DNA from: an uncultured Anaerolineae bacterium
Lineage (GTDB): Bacteria > Chloroflexota > Anaerolineae > CG2-30-64-16
Assembly: GCA_937124585.1 (NCBI GenBank)
Contig: CAKZKT010000116.1
Coordinates: 26,664 to 90,663 of the forward strand
Reading direction: 5' to 3'
DNA length: 64,000 nt
Shown here one piece after another: positions 34,803-44,340 of this stretch (its first letter is position 1; every line of letters begins with the position of its first letter). Below the pieces are notes generated by a model. It searched no databases and had not been told where the DNA came from. It saw nothing but the letters and a program-made list of their open reading frames with translations. Position numbers and translations under genes: made by a program.

Positions 34803-35234
34803 ATGCCAAACGTGCTCATCCTTCACGGCCCCAATCTCAACCTGCTCGGCACGCGCGAGCCGGGCGTGTATGGCAGGGTTACGCTGGCGCAGATCAATGC
34901 CATGCTGGAGGAGGAGGCAGCGGCGCGCGGGGTGACGCTGCGCATCCTTCAGTCGAACCATGAGGGCGCGCTGGTAGATGCGATCCATGCTGCGGTCGGC
35001 TGGGCTGACGGCATCATCATCAACGCGGGCGCGCTCACTCACTATTCCTACGCGCTGCGCGATGCGATTGCCGGTGTCGGCATCCCGACCGTCGAGGTGC
35101 ATCTGAGCAATATCCATGCCCGGGAGCCGTTCCGCCACACGTCGGTCATCGCGCCGGTATGTCGTGGGCAGATCGCCGGCTTCGGCGCGCGCAGCTATCT
35201 GCTGGCGCTTTGGGCATTGCTCGAAGAGAAATGA
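34803..35234 (+). CDS. aroQ: Type II 3-dehydroquinate dehydratase
   Basis: 143 residues, dodecameric class II fold. Catalytic Arg18 and Tyr23 in the lid (TREPGVYG), GPNLNLLG start, His100 in [11 protein letters not shown], and [16 protein letters not shown] are all intact. Performs the third step of the shikimate pathway. GAGGTC precedes the ATG. Last gene of the aro operon; convergent with lacD. Confidence 0.97.
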   Translation: MPNVLILHGPNLNLLGTREPGVYGRVTLAQINAMLEEEAAARGVTLRILQSNHEGALVDAIHAAVGWADGIIINAGALTHYSYALRDAIAGVGIPTVEVHLSNIHAREPFRHTSVIAPVCRGQIAGFGARSYLLALWALLEEK

Positions 35235-35244
35235 TCCGTCGTGG

Positions 35245-35267
35245 AGGGGCGAGGGAACCTCGCCCCT
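35245..35267. terminator. GGGCGAGG hairpin, copy 2 (between convergent genes)
   Basis: AGGGGCGAGG, loop GAA, CCTCGCCCCT: 10-base stem, 10 bases after the aroQ stop and before the lacD stop. Position suggests two-way termination; no U-run. Confidence 0.6.
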
Positions 35268-35293
35268 GGATGGATGGGGAATGACGCGGCGGG

Positions 35294-36313
35294 TCAGACG
35301 ACCTCGATCTGGTCCCGACCGCCGTAGACCGCCCACCACGGCGTCGCGCCGCGGGCCAACAGGGCATTGAGCGCCGCGATGTTCTGGACGCCGCGTTCGG
35401 CCAGCCAGGCGCGCAGCGCCTCGTAGCCCTGCCGGGCATAAACGGTCACGCCATCCTGCCAGGTGGCGCGGCCGCACAGGATGCCCGAAAAGCGCGCTCC
35501 GGCCTCGATGGCCAGCTCCAGCGCCTCCCGGAACACGGCGTCGCTGACGCCGGCGCTCAGATAGATGAACGGCCGGCTTGCGGCATCGGCTGCTTCGCGA
35601 AAATGCGCCAGCGCCTCGGCACGCGTGCAGGCGGCCGTCCCTCCGAACGCGGCGGCCCCGGCCACGAATTTCATGTTCACTGGAACTTCGATCTTCAGCA
35701 CGTCCGCGCCGTAACGCGGGTTGGAGAACTCGGCCATGGCCGCGATCACTTTGCCCGGCTTGCGGCGGGCGAATTCCAGCCCTTTCTCGTCCAGGCCATC
35801 TTCGTAGCAGACGATCTCCAGAAAGAGCGGGATATCCACGCCCGCGCACTCCGCGCCGACCCGTTCGATGAACGCCTGTTTGACGGCATTGATTGCGGGC
35901 CGATCATCGGGATCATAGTGCACGAGCAGCTTGATCGCATTGGCACCGGCCTCGGCCAGCCGGCGTACGCTCCACTCCGGCAGCAGGTCGGGCAGGCGGC
36001 CGCGTCCCGTTGTATCGTAGCCGCTTTTCTCGTAGGCCAGCAGCAGGCCGGTCTGCGGCGCTTTGACGGCAAGCGCGGGCAGGCCATGCTCGGGATCGAG
36101 CAGGATGGCGCTCGCGTGCGGGCTGAGCGCTTCGGTGACCGCGAATTTGAAACGGGTCAGGTCATCCGCCGACGCCGCGGCCATCCCGGCGACCGTCAGC
36201 ATCTTCTGGAGCGACCCACGCTGATCCATCGCCAGCGCCGCAATGACGCCGCGGGCATCGGCGCAGGCGTTGATCCCGGCAAATTTGCCGCGCGTGATGC
36301 GCACAACGCTCAT
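35294..36313 (-). CDS. lacD: Class I tagatose-1,6-bisphosphate aldolase (LacD) family
   Basis: 339 residues. Schiff-base Lys207 in DVLKIEVPVN matches LacD Lys205; the LLDPEHGLPAL and MDQRGSLQKML segments are typical. Cleaves tagatose-1,6-bisphosphate (and stereoisomers) to triose phosphates; sulfofructose-phosphate aldolase YihT is in the same family. AGGAG precedes the ATG at 36313. It lies 37 bases downstream of the Crp/Fnr gene in the same direction, so that regulator may control it. No tagatose kinase or isomerase is adjacent. Confidence 0.85.
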   Translation of the reverse strand: MSVVRITRGKFAGINACADARGVIAALAMDQRGSLQKMLTVAGMAAASADDLTRFKFAVTEALSPHASAILLDPEHGLPALAVKAPQTGLLLAYEKSGYDTTGRGRLPDLLPEWSVRRLAEAGANAIKLLVHYDPDDRPAINAVKQAFIERVGAECAGVDIPLFLEIVCYEDGLDEKGLEFARRKPGKVIAAMAEFSNPRYGADVLKIEVPVNMKFVAGAAAFGGTAACTRAEALAHFREAADAASRPFIYLSAGVSDAVFREALELAIEAGARFSGILCGRATWQDGVTVYARQGYEALRAWLAERGVQNIAALNALLARGATPWWAVYGGRDQIEVV

Positions 36314-36350
36314 GGGAGATCTCCTGGTGAGTGTGATGAAGTGGGGAACC

Positions 36351-37040
36351 TCAGCGAATGCCCGACGCGATTTCTTGCAGGGCATTCAGGTCCACCAGCA
36401 CAACCTTGCCGCGTCGCGTCTTGATGAGCTCCTGGCGACGAAACTTGCTCATCACGCGAATCGCCGTCTCGACGGTGGTGCCGGTCATGTCGGCCACATC
36501 TTGCCGGGTGAGCGGCATTTCGATCACGCGGCCCTCCGGTGCATCGGAGCCGGCGGTTTCGGCGAGCTTGAGAAGGACGCGGGCGATGCGTTGCTCGACG
36601 CGCTCGACCGCCAGGCTGCGGATCTGTTCGGCCGAGCTGCGCAGCCGTGAGCCCAGGTCGGCGATCACGGCGAGGGCGAACACCGGATAGCGATTGACCA
36701 GCGTCAGGCAATCGTTGCGGGTGATGACCAGCGCCACGCAGGGCTCGATCACCTGTGCCGTGCCCGGATAGCCGCCGCCATCGAATACGGCCACAGTGCC
36801 CAGCAGGTTGCCGGGCCCGCACACCCGCAAGACGACATCCTTTCCATCTGTCGAATGACGCAGAACTTTTACTTTTCCGCTGCGAATGATAAAAAGCGCT
36901 TCGGGCGCCTCGCCTTCCAGGAAGATGTAGTCATCCTTCTGATACTGGCGTTCGCTGAAAAGGTCAACTACCTTCTCCCAGTCACGCTCGGACAAGCCGG
37001 CGAAGACAGGCAGCGCCTGCAAGATGTCGCGCCGATCCAT
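36351..37040 (-). CDS. Crp/Fnr family transcriptional regulator
   Basis: 229 residues. Cyclic-nucleotide-binding-like beta barrel at 10-125 (FLEGEAPEALFIIRSGKVKV), dimer helix near 130-155, winged helix at about 170-229 (LTRQDVADMTGTTVETAIRVMSKF). No N-terminal cysteine cluster, so not an oxygen sensor of the Fnr type. It has a good promoter, and a candidate binding palindrome overlaps the transcript start, suggesting self-repression. Likely cotranscribed with lacD. Confidence 0.92.
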   Translation of the reverse strand: MDRRDILQALPVFAGLSERDWEKVVDLFSERQYQKDDYIFLEGEAPEALFIIRSGKVKVLRHSTDGKDVVLRVCGPGNLLGTVAVFDGGGYPGTAQVIEPCVALVITRNDCLTLVNRYPVFALAVIADLGSRLRSSAEQIRSLAVERVEQRIARVLLKLAETAGSDAPEGRVIEMPLTRQDVADMTGTTVETAIRVMSKFRRQELIKTRRGKVVLVDLNALQEIASGIR

Positions 37041-37092
37041 TCGCGTCTCCGTATCTCCCGATCCCAGTGAGACGATTGCTGATATACGTGAA

Positions 37093-37108
37093 TATGACGC
37101 AGATCATA
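37093..37108. promoter_or_regulatory. Candidate Crp-type operator
   Basis: TATGA, 6 bases, TCATA: perfect palindrome with the spacing of Crp sites (TGTGA-N6-TCACA), just after the -10 box and before the regulator's ATG. Confidence 0.5.
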
Positions 37109-37117
37109 AACAATAAA

Positions 37118-37146
37118 ATTATAACACGACAGGCCTGGACAGGCAA
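37118..37146 (-). promoter_or_regulatory. Promoter of the Crp/Fnr gene
   Basis: TTGCCT, 17-base spacer, TATAAT on the minus strand; -10 lies 78 bases before the ATG at 37040. Confidence 0.7.
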
Positions 37147-37210
37147 CTATGTGGGGTATATCACGAAAAGAAGCTCGTCGCGGCGGGCGGATTCGGTTGC
37201 CGCAACGCGG

Positions 37211-37250
37211 GCCGCGTGCCAGGCGTTCTCACCGGCGCCTGGCACGCGGC
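37211..37250. repeat. GTGCCAGGC hairpin, variant copy with compensated stem
   Basis: Arms GCCGCGTGCCAGGCG and CGCCTGGCACGCGGC (15 bases) around TTCTCACCGG. Relative to the common form, outer and inner stem positions differ, but on both arms, so pairing is kept. Lies after the VIT/VWA gene stop. Confidence 0.85.
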
Positions 37251-37296
37251 GCTGTTCATGCGCATCGGATCGGGACCGCGGCGGAAATCGGCTCGA

Positions 37297-39804
37297 TCAT
37301 CGGCCGGAGCCGAATCGTTTCCAGGCCGGCAAGAGCAGGCTCGCTAAAACGATCACGCCCGCGCCGGGGCAGATCAACGGCAGCGGCTGGCCGGCGGGCG
37401 TCGGCGACACGGGCGGCGAGGCTGTGGGCGTGCTGGCGGGCCGGGTAGGCTCGGCCGGGTTGGCGGTGGTTGGCATCGGAACAGGTGTAGCGGGCAGGGG
37501 GGCCGCTTCGCCTGTGCTGCCGATCGCAATCGCTTTGCCCTCCAGCACGATCACCAGCTGCTCGCCCAGAGCCAGGTAGCGGCCGATGTCGGGATAGCGC
37601 GTCAACAGCTCGAAGTAGCGATCGCTGCCAAAGCGAATCGCCTCAGGCTGCATCTGGCTGGGATCGAATGCGGTGTCGAGCCACAGGTCGCCCTGGCGCA
37701 CGAAGGTCTTCGGGCCCACCTGTCGCACTTCGGCCGCGGTCGCGGCAACGGCCAGCTCGCTGGTCTTGAGGTCCTTTTCGATCACGGCGCGCTCGACCGC
37801 GGCTGCGCCGCTGCGCTCCGCGGCAGTCAGGGCGGGCGCGCCGGGCGCCGACGGCATGGGCGTTGCGTCTCCGCCGCTCACCGGAGGCCTGGCCGTCGCC
37901 GCGGGCGACTGCACGGCGCGGCGGCCCAGCTGATCGCGGCCGCCTTGCGTCAGGGCCAGCTGTGGCTCCTGGACCAGGAAGGAGGTGTAGGGCGTGATGA
38001 TGCCGTAGCGCGTGCTGAGTGCCACGATCTCCTTCACGAGCTCGTCCTGCGGCCCGGCCAGACGGATCTGTGCCAGCAGATAACCGACTTTGCGCTGCGC
38101 CCACAGACGGGCGATGAAGTCGTCGCCGCCGCGCTCGGTGAAGGCGGCGCTGTAGCTGTACGACTGGAGCTGGTCGTTGAGGACGCCCGACAGTTTGATC
38201 GTGGCCGTTCCGCCCTGGCGGTAGCGGCCGGCGACGATCAGTTGAGTGCCAGCAAACAGATCGGGCAGCGGATAGGGATACATGTCTTCCACGCGCACGC
38301 CGGTGACCTCTAGCCGGACGTCGGTGAGCACAGGCGCGCTGATGCGGGCGTAGAAGTCGGACACCGTCTCGTCTATCTTCTCGCCGGGCCGGACATAGGC
38401 ACTGGTTCCGCGCAGGCTGGTGCTGAGTTGGTCGAGCAGGACGGCGTCTACGTCGTTGCCCACGCCGAAGCTGAAGAGACGCACCGATTTGGTCGCGTTC
38501 CGGGTTACATTGGCCACGATGCGATCCGGATCTTTTTCGCCGACGGTGGGCAGGCCGTCGGTCAGGAACAGCACGATCGTCGGCCGCGTTGGGTCGGCGC
38601 CTGCGATGGCCTCCAGCAGAGCCCGGTTGATGTCGGTGCTGCCCTGAGCGGTCAGTCGCTTAATGAATTCGCGCGCGTCGACGCGGCGATTCACGCTCAC
38701 AGGCCTGTCCGCGAAGAGGCGGGTGGCCGTGTTGAAGGAGACCAGGTTGAAACGGTCGCCGGCGGCCAGGGCATCCAGCACGTAGAGCGCCGCGGCCTTT
38801 GCCTGCGCCAGTTTCTCGCCGTCCATGCTGCCCGACGTGTCCAGGACGATCACCACGTCTTTGTCGGCGACGCGCTGATCGCGTTCGGCGAGGGGCGGCG
38901 TCACCAGCAGGAGGAAGAAGCCGTCCTCGTCGTATGGTTTGTAGCTCAGCACGTTGGCGGCGATCGCGTCGGTCGAGACGGAGTAGTAGAGGTCGAAGTC
39001 ACGGTCGGGGCGCACATTGTGCGCGCGGTGGCTGATTTCGGCGCGCTGTGGGCTGCTGCGGGTCACGGTGATAGGGTGGCTCGGCGAGTAGATGGCGCGC
39101 AGGGCCGCGCGGTCTTCCAGCTGCACGGTGATCGCTACCTCGCTGATCAGGCGGGCGGAGAACTTCTCGGTGTTGAGCGGGTAGCGGTAGCGCGTCAGGT
39201 TGGCAGCCCGGGGCAACGCCTGGCTGTAGGTCAGTTCGATGCGGCGCTCGCCGGCCGGCGGAATCGGGAAGATGCTGGCCTGGAATGCGCCCCGGCCCAC
39301 GTATTCCAGAAGCGCCGGATCGCGTTGCTTGCGCACGATCTCTTCGTAAAGCTGGCGCGCCTCTGCGCGGCCGAGCAGCTTGCCCTCGATCTTCTGGCCG
39401 TCCACCCACATGTCGAAGCTGGAGATGGCGGCGTCTTCGGGCAGGGGGAAGACGTAGATCCCTTCCACCGGAAAGCCGGCCTCGTTGACGAAGGCCTGAT
39501 CCACGTGGGTCGTCGCCAGCTGATCGCGGATGGTCACGGTCACTCGATGGTATTTGATGGTCAGCGGGATCTCGCGCCAGGGCATGGGGCGGTCGTGGGG
39601 GGGCGTGGGGATGATGATGCCATCGGCCAGGACCGGCCCGGCGAGGATCAGCCAGGTGAGCAGGGCGATGGCCAGGGCCAGCACGCCGGCCATGCGTCGG
39701 CTCCCGAGGCGGCGCATGCGAAACGCGCTGTCGGACAGCGAGATCAGTTTTGTTTTACAGGCGACATTTTCGGGGCAGATGACGGCAAACGGCGGGCATC
39801 TCAT
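37297..39804 (-). CDS. VIT and von Willebrand A domain surface protein (inter-alpha-trypsin inhibitor type)
   Basis: 835 residues. N-terminal signal helix (about 36-60), VIT domain (70-210, VFPLPEDAAISSFDMWVDG), VWA domain (315-490) with MIDAS motif starting at Asp322 (DTSGSM) and the later Thr/Asp positions TDGLP, a linker, and a C-terminal Pro/Thr-rich stretch (TPVPMPTTANPAEP) before a final hydrophobic helix and basic tail. Anchored outside the cell, probably metal-dependent adhesion. AGGAGG six bases before the chosen ATG. Common in Chloroflexota and other bacteria; ligand unknown. Confidence 0.9.
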   Translation of the reverse strand: MRCPPFAVICPENVACKTKLISLSDSAFRMRRLGSRRMAGVLALAIALLTWLILAGPVLADGIIIPTPPHDRPMPWREIPLTIKYHRVTVTIRDQLATTHVDQAFVNEAGFPVEGIYVFPLPEDAAISSFDMWVDGQKIEGKLLGRAEARQLYEEIVRKQRDPALLEYVGRGAFQASIFPIPPAGERRIELTYSQALPRAANLTRYRYPLNTEKFSARLISEVAITVQLEDRAALRAIYSPSHPITVTRSSPQRAEISHRAHNVRPDRDFDLYYSVSTDAIAANVLSYKPYDEDGFFLLLVTPPLAERDQRVADKDVVIVLDTSGSMDGEKLAQAKAAALYVLDALAAGDRFNLVSFNTATRLFADRPVSVNRRVDAREFIKRLTAQGSTDINRALLEAIAGADPTRPTIVLFLTDGLPTVGEKDPDRIVANVTRNATKSVRLFSFGVGNDVDAVLLDQLSTSLRGTSAYVRPGEKIDETVSDFYARISAPVLTDVRLEVTGVRVEDMYPYPLPDLFAGTQLIVAGRYRQGGTATIKLSGVLNDQLQSYSYSAAFTERGGDDFIARLWAQRKVGYLLAQIRLAGPQDELVKEIVALSTRYGIITPYTSFLVQEPQLALTQGGRDQLGRRAVQSPAATARPPVSGGDATPMPSAPGAPALTAAERSGAAAVERAVIEKDLKTSELAVAATAAEVRQVGPKTFVRQGDLWLDTAFDPSQMQPEAIRFGSDRYFELLTRYPDIGRYLALGEQLVIVLEGKAIAIGSTGEAAPLPATPVPMPTTANPAEPTRPASTPTASPPVSPTPAGQPLPLICPGAGVIVLASLLLPAWKRFGSGR

Positions 39805-39875
39805 CGCATTTCCTCCTTTCCGACGAAGGCTGCTTTTTGATGATGAGACGCCCGCCGTGGGCGAGAAGTTCCGGT

Positions 39876-41054
39876 CTAGAGCAGGACCAGCTCCGTTTGC
39901 AGCGGCAGTGTGGTCACCTCCACGTCGGCGCCGGTCACGTAGCAGTCAATTTCCAGACGGATGCCGAAGTCTTCCTCCGGCAAGTAGATGCCCGGTTCCA
40001 CTGAGAAGCCGACGCCCGCAATCAATCGGCGCCGGTCCTGCGTCTCCAGATTGTCCAGATTGACGCCGTTGCCGTGGCCGCTCGTGCCGATCGAGTGGCC
40101 GGTGCGGTGGATGAAGTGTCGTCCGAAGCCGGCCCGAGCGATGACGCCGCGCGCCACGTCGTCTACTTCATAGCCGTAGACGGTGACGCCGGCCTGCAGT
40201 CGCTGCCGCATGAAGGCCACGGCGGCGTCGCGGGCCTCACGTACGACCTCGAACACGGCCTGGATGCGTTGAGGCACTGCCTGGCTGGCATAGGCCACCC
40301 AGGTGATGTCGCCGTAGATGGCATCATCGTGCGGCTGGCGCGCCCACAGGTCAATCAGCAGCAGGTCGCCGCGGCGGATGGGCGTGTCGGCTCCCGGCCG
40401 GAGAAAGTAGTGCGGATTAGCGGCATGGCCATTCACGGCCACGATGGCGCCGTAGCCGGCCAGTCCGCGGCGCTCGAACTCCTGCAGCATGAAGTCGAGC
40501 ACGCTCAGCTCGCTGCGCGGCTCGCCGGCCGCCAGCCCCTGGCGGACATGCTCGAAGGTGGCGTCCTTGATCGCCAGCAGCTCGCGACAGGCGTGGCGAT
40601 GGCTGGCCAGCTGCCCGGCCGTCCACACGGCCTGCGCCACTTGCACCAGGTCGGCCGAGGACAACACCTCGACGCCCAGGCTGCGTACCAGCTCCACGGT
40701 GCCGGCGTCAACCCGGCCGATGTAGGGGATGGCGGCGCCCGGCGACACCTCCATGGCCGCGCGCTGCGCACTGCCCAGGATGGCCCGCAGACCCTCGCGC
40801 CATTCGGCCCACGACACGTAGGTGAGGGCCTGGGGTGCCAGCTCGGCCCAGCCGCTTTGTTCGATCGCGTGCACCAGCCAGCGCGGCTCGCCCTGTGCGG
40901 GAATGAAGCAGGCCCAGCGCCGGCTGCCCGAGCGGGAGAGGGGAATTCCCACTACGTCGAGGGCGATGGGATTCAGGCCTCGAAATTCATACAGCAGCCA
41001 GCCGTCCAGCCCCTCATCGCGCAGGGCGGCCTGGATTTGCGTCAATCGTTGCAC
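39876..41054 (-). CDS. M24-family metallopeptidase (Xaa-Pro aminopeptidase type)
   Basis: 392 residues. N-terminal creatinase-like domain (1-160) and C-terminal pita-bread domain with the metal ligands in order: Asp in LLIDLWARQ, Asp in YGDITW, His in HRTGHSIG, Glu in FSVEPGIY and Glu in RLEIDCY. Removes N-terminal residues before proline or acts on a related bond. GTG start at 41054 follows GAGGAGG; the open frame beyond has no site. 19 bases after the superoxide dismutase stop. Confidence 0.9.
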   Translation of the reverse strand: MQRLTQIQAALRDEGLDGWLLYEFRGLNPIALDVVGIPLSRSGSRRWACFIPAQGEPRWLVHAIEQSGWAELAPQALTYVSWAEWREGLRAILGSAQRAAMEVSPGAAIPYIGRVDAGTVELVRSLGVEVLSSADLVQVAQAVWTAGQLASHRHACRELLAIKDATFEHVRQGLAAGEPRSELSVLDFMLQEFERRGLAGYGAIVAVNGHAANPHYFLRPGADTPIRRGDLLLIDLWARQPHDDAIYGDITWVAYASQAVPQRIQAVFEVVREARDAAVAFMRQRLQAGVTVYGYEVDDVARGVIARAGFGRHFIHRTGHSIGTSGHGNGVNLDNLETQDRRRLIAGVGFSVEPGIYLPEEDFGIRLEIDCYVTGADVEVTTLPLQTELVLL

Positions 41055-41073
41055 GCCATCCTCCTCGCGCCGG

Positions 41074-41670
41074 CTATTTCGACCAGTTCGCGGCTGCAAA
41101 ATCCCAGTTCACGAGCTGATCCAGGAACGCCTGGACGAAGTCGGGCCGGCGATTCTGATAGTCCAGGTAGTACGCATGTTCCCAGACGTCCACCGTGAGC
41201 AGCGGTCGCAGGCCCGCAGTGAGCGGCGTCTCAGCGTTGGGCGTCGTTACGATTTTCAGGGCTTTGCCGTCGGCGACGAGCCAGGCCCAGCCGCTGCCGA
41301 AGCGGCCCACCGCAGCCGCCTTGAATTGCTCAGCGAACTTCTCGTAGCTGCCGAACGTCTCGACGATCTGCGCAGCGAGCGGCCCGCTCGGCTGCCCGCC
41401 GCCGCCCGGTTTCATGCTGTGCCAGAAAAAGGTGTGGTTCCAGACCTGGGCCGCGTTGTTGAAGATGGCTGCTTTGCCAGGGTCGTTTACGGTGAGCTGG
41501 ATGATCTCCTCCAGCGTCTTGCCCTCCAGGGCGGTTCCTGCGATCAGCCGGTTGAGGTTGTCCACGTAGGCCTTGTGATGCTTGCCGTGGTGGAAGCTGA
41601 TCGTCCTGGCCGAATAGGCCGGTTCCAGAGCCGTGTCGGGATACGGAAGTGGCGGTAATTCGAAGGCCAT
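41074..41670 (-). CDS. sodB: Superoxide dismutase, iron type
   Basis: 198 residues. Metal ligands His27, His79, Asp161, His165. The residues [12 protein letters not shown] and PNAETPLT follow the Fe class (Gln before VWNH, Ala in the second shell) rather than the Mn class. Converts superoxide to oxygen and peroxide in the cytoplasm. GGAGGG precedes the ATG. Has its own strong promoter. Confidence 0.96.
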   Translation of the reverse strand: MAFELPPLPYPDTALEPAYSARTISFHHGKHHKAYVDNLNRLIAGTALEGKTLEEIIQLTVNDPGKAAIFNNAAQVWNHTFFWHSMKPGGGGQPSGPLAAQIVETFGSYEKFAEQFKAAAVGRFGSGWAWLVADGKALKIVTTPNAETPLTAGLRPLLTVDVWEHAYYLDYQNRRPDFVQAFLDQLVNWDFAAANWSK

Positions 41671-41763
41671 GGTGAATCCCTCCTTTGCGTCGTCGAGTGA
41701 TTTGGTTTCGACAGATCGGCGCGACACGATGCCTGCCATCGCCCTCGGCGCGACCTGTCTTCA

Positions 41764-41792
41764 ATTATAGCCGGATTGCGACGCTTCTGCAA
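41764..41792 (-). promoter_or_regulatory. Promoter of sodB
   Basis: TTGCAG, 17-base spacer, TATAAT on the minus strand, 94 bases before the ATG. Confidence 0.65.
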
Positions 41793-41819
41793 TTATGATG
41801 CTTTCGGCGCTTTCTGTGA

Positions 41820-41825
41820 TATAAT
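41820..41825 (+). promoter_or_regulatory. Possible -10 of the signalling operon
   Basis: TATAAT on the plus strand; the -35 match is poor (GATGCT). It lies in the 361-base divergent gap between sodB and the receiver gene, leaving a leader of about 200 bases in which I see no gene. Confidence 0.35.
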
Positions 41826-42031
41826 GCGGTCGTGTGGAACAAACAACTGGAGATCGAGAGCGTTAGCGACCAAACATGCGTAACCTTGGCGAGGTTTTGC
41901 GTCTTAACCGTTGGGACAACGAAACCTTCTGCTCCGCGCGATGACCGAAAAGTCGTCGCGAATCGCTTCCGTTACGATGACTTCTCTCGCCGATGCCGAA
42001 AACACCCAATGCTGTACGGAGAGGCTCGATA

Positions 42032-42481
42032 ATGACCGCCCAACCATGGCGTCGTCCCGTTGAGGTCCTCCTGGTCGAGGACAATCCGGGCGATGTCCGC
42101 CTGACGCGTGAGGCGCTGCGGAGCTCCAGGCGACCTGCCAACTTGACTGTGGTCGGCGACGGCGTCGAGGCTTTGTCCTTTTTGCATCGGGAAGGCCGTC
42201 ATGAGCAGGCCCCGCGGCCAGATCTCATCCTGCTCGATCTCAATCTGCCGCGCAAGAGCGGCAGCGAAGTGCTTGCGGAGATCAAGACAGATGATCGGCT
42301 CCGACGTATCCCGGTAGTGATTCTGACCACGTCGCGGACGACTAGAGATATCGTCCAAAGCTATGAGCTGCACGCAAACTGCTACATCGCAAAGCCGGTA
42401 GATCTCGATCAGTTCGTTGCTGTGGTGCGAGCAATCGAACATTTCTGGATGAGCCTGGTGGAGTTGCCTCCCGCCGATTAG
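42032..42481 (+). CDS. Single-domain response regulator (Rcp1-like)
   Basis: 149 residues, CheY-like receiver with VEDNPGD acidic pocket, phospho-acceptor Asp69 in LLDLNLP, Thr in LTTS and Lys in AKPVDLDQF. Its longer loop 4 (after DGVEALSFL) fits the Rcp1 class that pairs with phytochrome-type kinases. GGAGAGG precedes the ATG. 104 bases before the hybrid kinase. Confidence 0.92.
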   Translation: MTAQPWRRPVEVLLVEDNPGDVRLTREALRSSRRPANLTVVGDGVEALSFLHREGRHEQAPRPDLILLDLNLPRKSGSEVLAEIKTDDRLRRIPVVILTTSRTTRDIVQSYELHANCYIAKPVDLDQFVAVVRAIEHFWMSLVELPPAD

Positions 42482-42585
42482 AGGCGCATGGGCCGAGGTG
42501 GTCGTGAAACGGTGAGGACGGTTGGCCGACGTGATGATCGGTCGGCGGCTATCTGCTGGTATTTAGCCTTGTGAGGTGCCGAGTC

Positions 42586-44340
42586 ATGAATGAATCTCTC
42601 GCCTCGACCGGCCCGCAGTCAGAACCGATCCGGGTTCTGCTGGTCGAGGACAATCCCGGCGATGCCCGTTTGATCCGCGAACTCCTGGCGCGCGCGCGTG
42701 GCGTTCAGTTCGAGCTGGAGCGCGCCGAGCGCCTGTCCGTCGCGCTGGAACGTCTGAAGAGCGATGGCATCCACGCCGTTCTGCTCGACCTCTCGTTGCC
42801 CGATAGCAGTGGCCTGGATACTTTTATTCGGGTGCATGACTGCGCGCCACACGTGCCCATCACCGTGCTTTCCGGCTATGACGATGAAGTGGTTGCCATT
42901 CGTGCCGTGCGCGAGGGCGCCCAGGATTACCTGGTTAAGGGCCAGGTGGATCGCAACTTGCTCGTGCGCGCATTGCTCTACGCTATCGAGCGGAAGCGCG
43001 CCGAAGAGGCGCTTCAGCGTCGCGATGCCATCCTGCGCACCGTCAGCCACGCGGCCGAGCAATTTCTGAAAACGTCTGATCTGCAACAGCACATCTCGGT
43101 TGTCCTGCGGGAGCTGGGCCAGGCCACGGGCGTGAGCCGGGTCTACATTGCCGAAAACCAATGGACCGAGGATGGCGCGCTCAGCGTCGTGCGGCAGCAT
43201 GAGTGGATGGCGTCTGGGCTGGCGGAACAGGCGGCCGGAACCGCGTGGCATACGATGAGTTTGCTGGCTGCCGGCCTGGGGCACTGGGAACGCGTCTTAG
43301 GCAGTGGCCGGCCGGTCCATGGTAAGATCAACGACCTCAGTCGGGCGGAACAGGCGTTCCTCGCCGGGTTCGGCGTGCTCTCAATCGCCCTCGTGCCGAT
43401 CATGGTCGGCACCGAATGGTGGGGCTTTTTGGGTCTGGAAGATTGCACAACCCCGCGCGAATGGTCTGAGGTCGAGCTCGATGGGATTACGGTGGCGGCC
43501 GGCATCCTGGGCGCTGCCATTCAGAAAAAACGCAGCGAAGAGGCCGAGCAGCGTCTGGCCCAGATGAAGGATGACTTCATTGCAACCGTCTCGCACGAGT
43601 TGCGCACACCGTTGTTCGCCCTGCAGGGATTCCTGGAATTGCTGCGCAGCGGCAGGGTGCAGCGCGAAGAAACACGGCAGGAATTTCTGGCTACGGCCGC
43701 CCAAAACGCGCAGCGCTTGATGGCACTGGTCAATGATTTGCTGGACGTCTCTCGCCTGGAATCGGGCCGCGCCAAATTGGAACTGGGCAATGTAGATGTC
43801 GCAGATCTGATTGCGGAGACATTCGACATGCTGCGCGGCCTGGCAAACGAAAAGCAGATCGTCCTGACGCATCAGGTCGCTGCCGATTCCGGTCCGCTGT
43901 GCGTGGTGGGCGATCGCGCCAAACTGCGCCAGGTGCTGATCAATCTGATCGGCAACGCGATCAAATTCTCCGATTCGCAACGATCGGTCGAAGTCTACGC
44001 CCGACCGGAAAATCACATGGTGCGTATCGCGGTCACGGATCACGGCCCAGGTATTGCCCAAGAAGACCTGCCGCTGCTTTTCAGCAAATTCTTCCAGGCC
44101 GAGAAGTCGCTGACGCGCACCACCGGCGGAGCAGGCCTGGGACTTTACATCTCAAAACAGATCATCGAAGCGCATGGCGGAGTCATGGGTGTTGAAAGCA
44201 AAGTCGGAGAGGGCAGCACCTTCTACTTTCTCATCCCTGCGGCATCGTCGGGTGCCGCTTCTGCGACGGCAACGGGAGACGGTCACAGGGAAGAAACGCC
44301 GGTGCGCGATGAAGACAAGGAGGCACGATGGCTGAACTGA
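42586..44340 (+). CDS. Hybrid sensor histidine kinase (receiver-GAF-HisKA-HATPase)
   Basis: 584 residues, soluble. Receiver domain 12-130 (Asp68 in LLDLSLPDSS), GAF sensor about 155-315, HisKA with His337 (SHELRTPLF), HATPase about 450-570 with N box NLIGNAIKFS, G1 DHGPGIA and G2 GGAGLGLYIS. The receiver precedes the kinase core, as in many cyanobacteria/Chloroflexota systems. GAGGTG precedes the ATG at 42586. Its last 13 bases overlap the next gene. Confidence 0.93.
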   Translation: MNESLASTGPQSEPIRVLLVEDNPGDARLIRELLARARGVQFELERAERLSVALERLKSDGIHAVLLDLSLPDSSGLDTFIRVHDCAPHVPITVLSGYDDEVVAIRAVREGAQDYLVKGQVDRNLLVRALLYAIERKRAEEALQRRDAILRTVSHAAEQFLKTSDLQQHISVVLRELGQATGVSRVYIAENQWTEDGALSVVRQHEWMASGLAEQAAGTAWHTMSLLAAGLGHWERVLGSGRPVHGKINDLSRAEQAFLAGFGVLSIALVPIMVGTEWWGFLGLEDCTTPREWSEVELDGITVAAGILGAAIQKKRSEEAEQRLAQMKDDFIATVSHELRTPLFALQGFLELLRSGRVQREETRQEFLATAAQNAQRLMALVNDLLDVSRLESGRAKLELGNVDVADLIAETFDMLRGLANEKQIVLTHQVAADSGPLCVVGDRAKLRQVLINLIGNAIKFSDSQRSVEVYARPENHMVRIAVTDHGPGIAQEDLPLLFSKFFQAEKSLTRTTGGAGLGLYISKQIIEAHGGVMGVESKVGEGSTFYFLIPAASSGAASATATGDGHREETPVRDEDKEARWLN

